Source: Aporrectodea caliginosa
Taxonomy: Eukaryota > Annelida > Clitellata > Crassiclitellata > Lumbricidae
Direction of reading: 5' to 3'
NCBI GenBank assembly: GCA_020284085.1
Contig: JACEVL010000152.1
Location: 298,501 to 362,500 of the forward strand
DNA length: 64,000 nucleotides
The position numbers were made by a program, and so were the translations under genes. A model generated the notes under the pieces. The model worked only from the letters and a program-made list of their open reading frames with translations, was not told where the DNA came from and searched no databases. Each line of letters opens with the position of its first letter. Position 1 is the stretch's first letter. Below are positions 22,701 to 34,800 of this stretch, piece after piece.

Positions 22701-25700
22701 AAACCTGGAAGAGCGCTTCTGAATAGCTCTGCTGTGAGAAGCGCTTTACAAATGTTCAGATTAGATTAGATTAGATTAGAAAAGAGGTGTTTTCCAAAAG
22801 TCCAGGAAAGTTATGGAATTTGAAAATAGCTGGGTCATGGAAAGTCACTTAAAATGGAAAATCATTAATAGACATATTTCTAATCATATTTTTAAATGTG
22901 GATAAATATTACATCAGTAAAACAATTAGAAAGTAGGTTCTTTTATGTCTAAAAGTCTAAGTCTTAATGGAAAAAGGTCATGGAAATTCATGGATTTTTG
23001 TTTTATTAACCTTGTGGCAACCCTGGATAAATATTGAACTAATGCCTAAGTTAGTGATTGTTATGCTAGGTGAAATGTGTTAACTATAATTTTGAAATGT
23101 GTCCTGGCAGGAACATATATTAAAATAGAAATTGAGAAAATGTGCAGTTGTTAGTATTGGGATTCATTCATTGCATTTATTATGCAATAAAAAATATGCA
23201 AGAAGATTAAGTGCTTAGAACATTTGTTTTGATCAATTTCTGAACTGAATTGTTTTAATTAGAGATGAAGTTTACTGTAGTGCGTTAAATTTAACTACTG
23301 ATAGGTACAGTTTGACCTTTCACTGTTTTCTTTTGCATTATGTTGTTTTATAATTCATAGGTACCATGTGGGGCGGAAGGCAATGTTTGACAGTGATTTT
23401 AAATCTGGTAAGACTTATGTATTGTGTGTTCAATGTATGGATCATATTTGTACAGTATTGCCATGGTAATTTTCAGCTGTAACTGCAGTGGACCAATAAC
23501 GTTCTGTCCATGAGGCCTCTTGTAAATACACCAGAGACTTGTTATAATGAGGGTTATTACAAGACAAATTATGATATAACATGAATAGAAAATCAATCCC
23601 ATAGATCATCCATGGAAAAATAACCTCATTTATTTAATGTGACACCATTCAAAGGCAGTGTAATAAGTTTCTGGTGTATGTTGATGCTTTCAGAAATTAC
23701 TGGGGGTTTTCAGTGTCAGTTTAAGCTAATAAAATGGTGGTATGGAATGACTAAACCAAAAAGGCTTTAAACTACCATATAATATACCTGACCTAGAGTT
23801 TTTGCTTGTTGAAATACTGTATCACTGGCACAAAGTTCTTGTTGCTTTTTGTGTATGCGGTGATTTGTGTGAAATCAGAATGGAATAATTTTTCCGAAGA
23901 TAGGTTTTAATTGTAATGAAATAGTAAAGTTGATTATCAGTGCCTATTGTCTCCATAACAACGTAACCTCAGAAGCTGTGTACGGTGGTGTTTTGTTTAC
24001 CGAACGTTTTCTTTATTCTTTGTGGTTTACAGCGGAAGAGTTTTTGTCGTTTGCATTTCAACGTTGTCACAGACGCGCCTCAAAGAACAAGCGGTTGATT
24101 CTAATCTATCTACTTCCAGTGAAGATGCTGTTGGTAAGTAACTTTTCCTTATGAGCAGATTCTGGGCTTTTTATAGCAAATTTCTTTAAGCTTAGGTCAT
24201 GTGACTTACTAACAAGCTATGTATATGTAGTGTTAGATTCTATTACTTGTTGAGTGTTGCCAGGCGTGTTGGTCTAAGTTTCCCAACCTTTAACCAATCA
24301 CTGCAGAAGCTGGCTAATTCCAGACCCATGTTGCTAGAACTAGCTGTACGAAAGCTTTACTTGTTTTAACAAAATTTAAAATAATGTTTTGTAGGGTCAA
24401 ATGCCTAGACGTGAACTGCTGAAAAAGCATGACCTGATGCAGTTTGCCGACGTTGCTACAGGTGTCAGGTAGATTAGTTTCTGTTTAATAAGACACAAAG
24501 AACGAGTGGTGGAATAATTTATTACATGTAGACACTTGGAAAAATGTTTAGGTAATATGTGTAGTTGACACAAATTTATAATAATTATATTGGTGCCTGC
24601 CAAAATTTGAAATAAGACAAAGAGCGAGTGGTGAAATAATTTATTACATGTACTGTGCCAAGAGTACATGTACCTACAAGCAGTGTTTCATGTAAACCAA
24701 AATATGGTTTGCAATTCTATGCCATTCTAAATCACAAAGTTATAAAGAATTTTGTTATAATGTGGTCAGTAATATGGATCTGAAATGAAAGGCAATTTCA
24801 TTATAAATTGGTACTTGATATTGTTCCCAAAGACATTATAAGTGTTTTGTATATACCACAGAATTCAATAATGAACCAAATTAAAATGAAAGAAGCAAGC
24901 AGATACATGTATAATTATGCAAACACACGAACGCAACAAAACAATGAAAAGTAATCGTAAATGGCATTTGTCAGATTCATTATGTATTTGAAAAGTTAGG
25001 ACACGCACATCTATCTGTCGGGAGGGTTTCACGTCTCGGTGATACTGACATTTGAATCGGTGTTGTAGGAAAACAAGAAAAGTACTAGTAGTGAAAATAC
25101 TAAGCCTAACAAAATGATAATTTTCTTAGTCATAAGAATATATACAGGCCAATGAGGCCATTAGTTGATGGCTGTAAATCTGGATGAGACTGCTAACAAT
25201 TAACTGCCAAGCTTTTTTGTTTAGTTCTGGAAACCTAAGGCTGTTGAACGAAGCACTTCGAACAAATGAATCATTTTTCATCAAATGTGGAATTTATCTC
25301 ATACTGGAAAAACTGAAGATCATCACCTACCGAAATCTCATTAAGAAAGTGTTAGTATGCTTTCACATCTTGCAATTTTTGCAGGTATTTTTTTCTTACA
25401 TGTTATAGGTGTTTCACTGCACTTTTTGACAAGCTGTTAATTTCTGAACATTGTTTATTATATTGGTTGATCCTTCAGTTGAGTACTGTTTATTATTAAC
25501 ACCAAAACAAATTTACAAATAATCAAATATCATTAAAGTTTTAAGATAAACTCAAAAACATTGTCCAAAAAGTGTAAGGATCTTCTAGCTGAGGTGCAAA
25601 CATGGCCACAGCAATCCAACGACAAGACATGAAAACCTTGTACTAACGTAACCTTATGCAAATATACAGCTTTGAAATTGTTACATAAAGATACAGAACT

Positions 25701-27631
25701 TTATATTGTTTAACTGCATTTGAATTGATATTTTGATTGGCATATATCGGTGTACTCAAGTGCTTCCTGGATTGCCTGCAGCCTGTTCTCAGTGCTGCTG
25801 CAAGCGTGACTTGCAACCAGACGAAGTATGATCATGTCATGCTGCTCCTCCATGATGTCCTGCACTGGCTGCCAGTTCCTCTTCATGTTGAGTTCAAGAT
25901 CTGTTTGCTAGCGTTTAAGTCACTCATTGGGCCGTGCCTGAGTAGTTGCACGATTACTGTATCGGGACTCATTCCTCTTTATCCGGATTGCGGCTCCGAT
26001 CGCTCGAGAAAAGCAAACGATCTTCGTATATGACGGATGAGGACCCGTTTTTGGCAACAGTGCTTTTGCAGTAGCTGGCCCCTGGGGTATCTTCCTGCCA
26101 TGCAAGTGGTTGACTCAATTGACTCTTTCAAATCTGATCTCCAGACTTTTTTGTTTTCTAAGGTTTACCCTGCTGCGGTTAGTTGACTGTGAGGTGCCCT
26201 TCTAACAGCATGGCTGTGTTACAGCACCATATAAACTGTCATCATTATTATTATCACCCTAAATTACTGACTTACGGTTAGATTAATTAGTAATATCTAA
26301 TGGATGTCTTGAAATGACCTTTTGACATTATGTCTGCATGACTAGTTTCCAGTTCAAAGCCTTGTTTGTGTTACCAACTTACTCATAATATTATTATTGT
26401 CGGTTTTTTGTAGAGCTATGATTCTAAACACACACCAGCTGGCCATCGGTTCCTTTACAGTAGCCTTCAAACTGATGGGGGTAAGACCGTTATCTATTGA
26501 TCATCATATTGTAAAATCTGTGATTCTCCTTATATATTTTACTTTGGCTTAAGTCATAGCTAATGGTTTTTCATTTTATAGTTAGTATTATTTTTTAGAT
26601 ATATTTACTGGATTTTTATTTTAGTAACTAGTTACAATAAGGCTAAGCGAAATTGTCTACAGATGCAGCAGCTGTGCAAATTAAGATGCTATAGAAATGT
26701 TTAAAAAATGACTAAATTTAATAAAAATGCACCAAGTTAATTCACAAATCCAAAGTAAACATAGGCTATTAGTTGTAGCACATTTTGATGTTCTCATGTT
26801 TGTCAATATTGTAGTTTTTATTTTTATTGTACTGAAAATAACGAATTTGTATTAGCTATTTTCATTATAGTTAATATTTTTAGTTACAGTTATTGTTAAC
26901 AAAATCTTTTTTTATCGTTAACAAGAATCACAGATGTTGTTTCTACAGTGAATCACATTTGAGACATTGCTCCTTAATTAATGCCCAAGCATTTTCATCA
27001 TGCTCTGGGGTTCATCCAGATGATGTCTGCAAAAGAATGACCCAAGTTGGACCCCTGTCCTATTGGCATTACCTTCCCCATCTTCTGTGCTCCAATGGAG
27101 TACTAAGGCCTTGACCACATTTGGTTGATCCTTCTCCATCCCCTTTTTGCAGACATCATTAATGGATAACCGCTTGCCAATGTTTATTGCTGCTTCAACG
27201 TATGTACACAGGTGTTGCCAATTACTATGAATATTTAACTAAAAAATATTGAAATTTTAACTTTTGATTATAAATAGGAAGAAGATATGGATGATGACGA
27301 AGTTCAGTGCATTTTGGCCAATCTTATCTACGAGGCAAGTTAACTCATTTATTATACATTAGAAAATACAACCACATGAATATCAGCATATCAAAGAGCA
27401 TTATTTTCAGTTTTCTTCGACTGTTCAAAAGGTTCCTGCCAGTCACACGGTTGCTTTGCAGGACAAGATACGTGTACTCTTCTTACACAAGAGTCTTTCT
27501 CAAACTCAAAGCTTTTCTTTTGTGGATGTTTATTGCAGGACAAGATCAGAGGATACATTTCACATCAACACAAGAAGCTGGTCGTCAGCAAACAAAATGC
27601 CTTCCCACCCCTCTCTGTCAAGCAGAAGTAG
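16704..27631 (+). CDS. PCID2: PCI domain-containing protein 2 (TREX-2 complex, mRNA export)
   Basis: PCID2 (yeast Thp1) pairs with the GANP/Sac3 scaffold in TREX-2, linking transcription to nuclear mRNA export. Fifteen exons: 16704-16739, 17746-17787, 18422-18543, 19385-19450, 20253-20349, 21119-21222, 21639-21714, 22368-22462, 23361-23407, 24033-24133, 24395-24468, 25225-25350, 26414-26480, 27278-27334, 27539-27631. They total 1203 nt, or 400 residues; human PCID2 has 399. Conserved blocks include [55 protein letters not shown] (PCI winged helix) and [20 protein letters not shown] at the end. The start was chosen because exons 1-2 align residue for residue with the human N-terminus. Intron 4 is AT-AC and intron 14 is GC-AG; all others are GT-AG. 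Introns carry several MITEs. Confidence 0.96.
17333..17545. mobile_element. MITE with 23-bp inverted ends and telomere-like core
   Basis: GGCAAGCATTTAGTATCAGGG (left) and CCCCGATACTAAATGCTTGCC (right) are near-perfect inverted ends 213 bp apart. The interior carries degenerate TTAGGG units on the plus strand (17397-17448). It lies in PCID2 intron 1. Confidence 0.7.
18040..18335 (-). mobile_element. tRNA-derived SINE family B
   Basis: Minus-strand head TTGAATGGTAACACGCTGG (box A-like) and GCAGGTTTGATACCCAC (box B-like), then GGTAAAATGAGCAGTAGG and GGGCGCCTTGCAGG, ending in an AT-rich ATTATT tail. It matches 59815-60150 and 41545-41860. Located in PCID2 intron 2. Confidence 0.75.
19641..19756. 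repeat. Imperfect tandem duplication
   Basis: GCATTAGAACAAAA-containing blocks at about 19641 and 19710 each continue into AAATTAGGCTTTTCT and TTTGCTTCC. The two units differ at a few positions and directly precede the MITE at 19761. Confidence 0.7.
19761..20015. mobile_element. hAT-type MITE, perfect 8-bp target duplication
   Basis: Starts CAGTGCTTTTTTCAGCCGGA and ends GAAAAAAAGCACGG, with inverted CCGGAAC motifs near both ends. ATTATGAG occurs immediately left (19753-19760) and right (20016-20023). At 255 bp and without coding capacity it needed a transposase in trans. It lies inside the U12-type intron of PCID2. Confidence 0.85.
20470..20850 (+). repeat. Tandem array, 20-bp unit GTGATTGGTTCTTCATTTGA
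   Basis: About seven near-identical 20-bp units lie at 20699-20840, preceded by a degenerate zone (20470-20698) with variants such as GTGATTGATTCTTCGGTTGA. The graded divergence fits amplification from an older array. It lies in PCID2 intron 5. Confidence 0.9.
22642..23025. mobile_element. MITE with ends CAGGGTTGCCAC / GTGGCAACCCTG
   Basis: Perfect 12-bp inverted ends, 384 bp, flanked by GATAA at 22637-22641 and 23026-23030. A 5-bp duplication is shorter than the usual hAT 8 bp. Inside is a fragment ending AGAAGCGCTTTACAAATGTT plus GATTA repeats, the 3' tail of a LINE/SINE. It lies in PCID2 intron 8. Confidence 0.75.
24485..24660. repeat. Direct repeat pair in PCID2 intron 11
   Basis: AATAAGACACAAAGAACGAG, then TGGTGGAATAATTTATTACA, at about 24488-24530 recurs at about 24612-24654 with few changes. 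The copies are about 125 bp apart. No inverted ends are seen, so a local duplication is likely. Confidence 0.65.
25740..26250 (+). pseudogene. LINE reverse-transcriptase C-terminal fragment
   Basis: The plus-strand peptide [20 protein letters not shown], then a [20 protein letters not shown] block and [11 protein letters not shown], is the conserved C-terminal region of CR1/L2-like LINE polyproteins. Stops follow. The 3' end runs into ATATAAACTGTCATC and an ATT tail. It is truncated at its 5' end and lies in PCID2 intron 12. Confidence 0.75.
27335..27538 (+). other. PCID2: GC-AG intron of PCID2
   Basis: The exon ends TACGAG and the intron begins GCAAGT and ends TTTATTGCAG. Joining gives [15 protein letters not shown], aligned without gap to the human protein. 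GCAAGT is the usual strong form of the rare GC donor. A second TTGCAGGACAAGAT acceptor-like copy lies 78 nt upstream of the true acceptor. Confidence 0.85.
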
Positions 27632-28702
27632 ATCGATTCCACAAACTCTTCTTGAGGACTAGTATTGTACTTGACGAGTAAAGATGGACTGCACCGTCTT
27701 CTGCATTCCATCGGACCGAAACAGTTGCATATTTTCTGACAGGCTTTGTTTCAGCACATGTCTGCCTTCCAGCGTGACAAAGTGAAAACTTTGATGACGT
27801 GCTAGTCATCCGCATGTCTTGACAGATGGCCTGCATCAACAGAATGACCTTCACCGGCTGACGTTGCTTGGGATGTACTACGCTTGATGCATGTCTTCAC
27901 AAACTCTGAAATCCCGTGGACGTTTTCCTGGTCAAGGAACTCCAAATAGATATCCTTACATTGCTGAAATCAACCGTTAAACGTATAAGAGAATGAGTGG
28001 GTCAAAAGAATGTGCGGCTACTGTTTCTGTTACTACTTGTTTAAATTTTAAAGAACTGGAATTGCATTGCATTGTAATTAACTTGATAGCAGACTTTCCT
28101 GGTGATCATACAAACCCAAATGTTGAGGATCAATCTTGGGTAATTGCACCAGGTTACTGTCCATGACTAAGAGATTTCTTTACTCAAGTGGACTTCAGAA
28201 CAAGAAAGAATTCACCCACATAACCACGGGAACTTTCCTCCATCCCCTTGTGTGTTATAACTTGTCAAATTCTGGAAGTTGTCTTTTGCTTTTAAGATAT
28301 TCAGCCATTGGTCTTAAGCTTTAGATGTCAGAACATATAATAAGCTTGTAATGCACTTTGCCTTTTGTTCTATGATTGAGTTATAATGTACAGCGACTGG
28401 CAGAGAGAGTACAATATTCAGTAGCAGTTATTGATAATTAATTAGGTAGAAACTAAGTAATTACCTAATTAATTGCTTGAGCCCTCATTTTAATGAACTA
28501 GTTCTTCTAAAAATGATGATTCTAATTATGAAATTTAAACTAATGCTAATTCTAATTAATTAGGTACAAAACCTTAATTAACCATCACTGGTCAGTAGAT
28601 GAGGGAATCGTTACCTTTATGGCGGCAGGATTAACAACTTGATTGTTACTGCTAGGGTTACTCTAAAATATCAGAAAACAACACTTCCTCTTAATCGACA
28701 TG

Positions 28703-28708
28703 TTTATT
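28703..28708 (-). promoter_or_regulatory. CENPI: Polyadenylation signal AATAAA for CENPI
   Basis: Minus-strand AATAAA about 150 nt after the CENPI stop codon (28861-28859) and about 1.07 kb from the convergent PCID2 stop. Confidence 0.6.
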
Positions 28709-28858
28709 TTACAAGAAACATAAGATACATAAGTTCATACTCTACACGGCATATATGTAAAATGTGCATGTACTATACATGCATAAATCAATCATTAAAT
28801 ATCTTTCCAGTTGCAAAATCTCTCTGGCAGCTGTATCAATCATTGCATTAACAAATGG

Positions 28859-31800
28859 TTAGCCTGTAAATGAGGTGGTGAAAATTAATTCAAGTAGGGA
28901 TCCACAAATTTCATAATATGGTGTAACCTGGCTAATCAATTCTATCAGGGTTGCGGTCAGTAATCGCAGTCCATTAGAGCCAAAGTCCACGAGATCGAGA
29001 TAAGAAAACAGGCTATGACAAGTAATCAAACTGGATATGGAGTTTTGAGAATGGATCCGAGCACCAGTGACATTGCAGACAGAAACAGACCTGTCCCAGT
29101 TCGAGGCTTGGCAAGCACCAGTACCTGGTAACCAAGTATAATAATTGTGAACCAAAAGTACACCAGCTGTGCATTCTAACATGTATACCAGTATGTATTT
29201 ACGAGAAAATAATCGGTCTGTAGGTTGACAAAACTGCCGTAAACAAATAAATGCATAGGCAAGACGAGCATTGTTAGAAAAGTAAATATTGATCACCTTG
29301 AGAAATTTGTTGGAAAATCCAAGAAACGCCCGGTTCAAGTAAATCGAAAATCGTGAATTTGGACGTTGAATTTCCAGCTGATTGAGAACATCGGCAGAAA
29401 CAAGGCGGAATATGGTGTCGACGGAAGAGTTGGCCTTGAAGGCACGGTTTCGCCATAGCATGTCGCACATGTCGGTCATGTAAGCATTTATAATGCCGAT
29501 AGACTGGTGCAACGACAGCTTGCGGTTGATCTGCTCATCTTCCGTCAGATGCTGACTACTGCTGCGCAAGGCAGAATATGCTTCGCGGTACCTACCATTG
29601 CAAATTATACTAGTTTAATTCAGTGCTATTAAATAGCAGTTCTTTAGCTAATGCACAACAATGGTATTGCCATGGTGAGCCAATCATTCTGTAATTGAGT
29701 GCTTACTGACCTACCTGCAATTTATGCATGACTTACACATCTTACACATCTAATCTGTCACAAGTCTGTTATTAGTTTTCATGTGGCAAGATCTCTGGAG
29801 CTTCCTTTTACAAATTTCTACTGGTATGTATATGTGATTACAATTTTATTTTGCATTCAACCCTCTACAGTTGGTAAATCCAGGGTTGAAAGCCATACAT
29901 ATGTAGTTACATATCCACATAAAGAAGGGGAAGTAATCATCTACTTATGATAGCAGTAGTCTTGCTGATTTTATTACAGTAGAATTTAACAAAACTAATT
30001 CCTCTGGTGTACACAAACGATTTTGACCTTCTTCATTGCTACAATTATTTTGACCCGAAAACCATTTCACTAAGTAGATGACTTACTTGCAGACAATTGC
30101 ACAAAGCCTGGCAATGACCATGGCACTTTGGTGGAAGAGGCAAGTGTACCAGATGCCATAGCTGGGTACACAGAACAGCGGTACACCGTATGTTGTGTAT
30201 AGCCCAGCAACCTGACAAACAATCACTGATAAAACTTACCACACTGCTATACATTGTCTATCGCCATAATGTCAACATAACTAAATGCTTTTAAATCTCT
30301 ACAGCATCGAGTCTTGAAAAAACAATGGCTCTTCAGCAGCCATCCATATAGGAAAAAATCTTCAAAACCAAAACAATCACCGTCTGAGTTTAGCCACATA
30401 ACTGACCAAAGATTATATGAATAAAGGCAATTAAATGGGGTGTACAACGTTGTAAAGTGAGGCTACGTTTAGCAATGCATTAATACATAAAAACACTAAG
30501 GAACATTTCAACTGTCAACAGTCCACATGCACAAAAGTGCAACTTGAAACAAATACCGTAGATGTCCATTTCACAGCATCAGCAATATTTTTGTGTTATC
30601 GGTTTCAGGGTAAAGGAACAAACATATATTGAAAATCATTGATGCTGGAAAAGACTAAGCACACTTTTCGTTTTAAACAAACTTTTGTGTAACATGTTTT
30701 CTACAGTACAAATCTGAAAATTTATAGTGCCTTTACTTAACCTCACAAAGGTGCTAAAAACCTCACAGACACATAATACATAAATGACGCGAAAGTGAAT
30801 ACTTGTCTGCCAAAAAATGCTTTTGATACCTGTTCAAAGAACCCAAGAATGCAATGTATCAACATTAGATTTGAGTTTTCCTGCTGTAAGCCAATGACAC
30901 ATACAGTGTCAACGAAACGAATAAAGTCTTGGATTGTTCTTAAGGCAGAAAATTCCTCGACTTCAAGTGAAAAAACAGAACAACTGGAACAGAAAAAACC
31001 ATCACACCATATGTATGGACATTTATTTACCAGAAAAACTTCATTGCTAGCTGCAGCAATACTACAAACCACTTGTACTTAGAGAGACAAACTATAGCGA
31101 CTTTCATTGACTTCCCTTCGTATCTAACTACTTAATAACTAGATGTTTGCTGGTCCCAAAAATATAGAAGAACTAGCCAAATAGACAGTGAATATGCCTT
31201 GCATACCACTGAAAAGTCCAATGCACCTACAAACATCACAGCCTTCCTTGATGATAAAGAATGATGGTTGACCTCAGGCAAACCAAACTTCTTCTAAATG
31301 ATGAAAAATATTCAACTAAATTATTTTACGTCAAAGCAACTATCACTAATACAATTGACTGCAACCAACGCACATGTCTGGTAGATAGTCGGAGCTGGAG
31401 GCACGTTGCTTCTGGAGATTTATGGTGTACTTGTAGCGTCGATATTCAACTTGAGCAAAATTCTGGAGCAGTTCTGTGAAACAGACGATCATCTGACCCT
31501 GGACAAAAATTAATCCACACCGAGTTCAGTTCTGACAGCTAAAACGAACTACATAATTCAACAATAAAAAAATCAGACAAACCCAGTACATGGAGAAACG
31601 ACGATGAGTGTCTTTAACGCTGAGCTGCAATGTTTTCCCACTTGCTTTAGTACACTCTCGTCGTTAAAGGGTTGGGTAGTTTTCCCCAAAAAAAGCACAA
31701 CATTATTTCAACAAAACAGCACCTGAGAACACCCAAAACAACAGACAACTTTAATCTGATAGCAAACATTATGCAAAGAATCGTACTTCATTGGTCAATA

Positions 31801-34800
31801 GCCCAATTTAATTGCCTAATCTAAGCAGGACTTGTCCTTTTGGTCTCACCTTTGGATGGCTAAGCTACAATGCCGTTGACAATGCACAATACATCAATTT
31901 ACTGTATATAAACACCTGTATAGACAGCCACACACCTTAAAGTAGACTGATGAAGAGAAGAAAAGCTGGCGCAGCGGTTCCAGAATCATCTCGTTCAATT
32001 CTGAAACATTACCACATCAACCACCCACTTGAGCACAGAAGTCTTGAAAGACCCTACACAGAAGTACTCTCATAACACATTACAGTAAAGAGAATATGAA
32101 GACTCCATGGCTCTGTCATAACATTAGTCGAAGGTCAAAGAGGCTTCTAAACACTCAACATGATGCAAGCATATATTTACATATTAAGGATTTGTTACAC
32201 CCTTAAGGCTGGAGAATCTTAAGGCTGCATATGTTAATGCCCAACTCTGTTCAAAACCCAATGCTACAGGAGAATAGATTATGAAATACAACACCAGTGA
32301 CTAAAATACACTGCTTCACAGTTGCCTTCACAAACAAGGAAACTGCCGACGTCATGTGAAACATTAGCATTCCAACCACAAACACCATGATATTGAAAGT
32401 CCACCTTACAACCAATCAGACACCAAGCCAAATTTTAAATATATATATTTCAACAACAAAAATTCATAAAGGATAGCCTCCTAACTTTAACGACTACTTC
32501 CAGCGATGTAAACTGTTTAACTGTAAATGCACTGTTCTATAACAAAAAACCATAAATTGATTGATTGATTGAAAATACCAACCAGCAAACTGGTAGAGTC
32601 TGCATCGTGAGATCAACTTAAAGACGAGACTCCGGTGGATTGTGCCATTCCAGATGCAAAGGTAGGTTGACAAAAAATTGTCACATATTGGAAGTCCTTC
32701 CTAAAACAAGAAAAGAAATATGTTAATACCCCATTAATGCCCACCTCTGTTTACATCTCAATGCTACAAAACAGTACATTAAGAAATGCAACATAGTAAG
32801 TATATCAAGAATCTAGTAAAAAAACAAAATAAACGTCTATATCAATAAGACGATAATAAATAATAATCAGATCACCAGCCATCATACCACATGAAACCAC
32901 ATGAAACTTCCAATGGCCAACTGTTTCCCTATACTTCTAATCCAGCAACATCTACATAGCCTTAATCATATCTGCAAGGCATTACCTGATGATTACTTTA
33001 GTGATGGAAGACCGGAATGCAGGCTATTTGTGATTTAATTCAAAAACATTTCCATCTCTGTGAAATTCAATACCTCCAGCTAAACAAATTCCTTCTTTTC
33101 ATTCTATACTAACTCTGCAAACTGCTGAAGCTTAATTTTTTCCAGCTTCCCATGTCCTTGATTTGACTTTTTTTCATCATTTGGATCAGTACATATATAT
33201 CTCAGTGTAGAAGGTTGCTACAACAAAATCTAAAGGACATTCGCATCAGAGCCTATCTGTAGAAATTCAGAATCAAAGCATACCTGTAGAAATTCTGAGA
33301 GTTCCACAAGTAACCGCAAGAGGTACTTCTGTCTCAATTCATTCGATGCGTACGTATTCATAAACTCTGTCAAATATGAAAGAAGTCAACACAAGTTAAA
33401 CAACTATCGTGTCAAAAGTTATCACCGCTACATTTCACACAAATTTTTAAAAAATAGAAAAACGTGTAACATAATAAAACCTCATCTAAAATAACAGGGA
33501 TAAGTGAACACCAATACCATCTGTGGGTATTCTAATCCAATCAAAACAAGTCAATTTATTCTGAATGTCATTTCGACAGATTTATTTCAAGTACGAGGTT
33601 TTACATGCATATAAAACTTCTAAGTAGATATATACCATAGTCTAGCATTGAGCAGGTACCTTCATAAAGCATGTGGTTCAGCCAGTATCCAATGCGCAAG
33701 GGCAGAACAGGGTCTGGAAGGCAGGACAAGATGTGCTGGAAATTCAGATCCATCAGCACTGCTCCAACTTGACTCGGTAACTGACCAATCACAAAAAAGC
33801 AATTTAGGTCATCTTTAACTGTTTTATTAAGCAAGCAATTCCTCATTATCGCATCATTGTAAAGAGAATTTAAACATCGCGACAATCAACATGACAATGA
33901 TGATAACCATGATAAAAGCAATTAGCCAACTAGAAAGGTTCCAGATGGAACACTACTCACTGTCCAGCAGGGGTTCAAAAAATCAGGTTTTTTTCAAAAT
34001 GACAAGTTTTTTGTTTTTGTTTTGTTTTTAAGATTTTCCTTTTCGGATCATAAAACTCATAAAAATGGCATAATGCCGTTCAAATTAATCAGATGCATAA
34101 ATGAAATTAACTACTAATTAACCGTACATAGAAGGTCATATAACGAAATTAAAAAGACCTTACAACAATTTCCAAGAAAGTTAAAGAGATGCCATTTCTG
34201 GCATTTATAATTTCTAAATTTGTACAAAAAACAAAAATCCAAATTTTGTGGGTTTTAAAAAAAAACCAAGCCTTTAACAGCCCTGCTGTCCAGTCATCAC
34301 CACCAACATTTTGGCAGATGAAAACTGAATTGTGCTCACTTCGAATCTGTCGACATTCTTCAGCAGCTGTTCGAATGACTTGATCTGAGAGAACGGCACA
34401 AGCTTCCGGCCATTTGCCAAAGGCGATCGTACGTTTTGTACACATGGCAGTACAATTTCATCCGGCTTCTTCTTTTTAGACTGTTACGGCATTCAACCAA
34501 AGAACAGACCTTTGCTAATTACACTTCAATCACCAGATGGTCTGAAGTCCCTTGAAAAACAACTGTTACATGCATCTGAGAGATTCTTAAGATGCACTAA
34601 AATTAGTGCTACTAGCTACTAATTAGTGCCACTACTAGCTCTGTTACAGATATAATAACAGTGACACGCCTACAGCTTGCCTCTTGGAGAAGAAAGTACT
34701 CAAGTGCACCTCACAAACCACCACAACACAAAATGGGTTTCAAACGCAGGTCTATCAACTACAGTCCATGGAGTCACAGTCCTGCTGCAGCCTTCAGATA

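Noticed and set aside
27890..28700. Additional exon between convergent PCID2 and CENPI
   Set aside because: Only AT-rich sequence with short frames; nothing with homology or paired splice sites.
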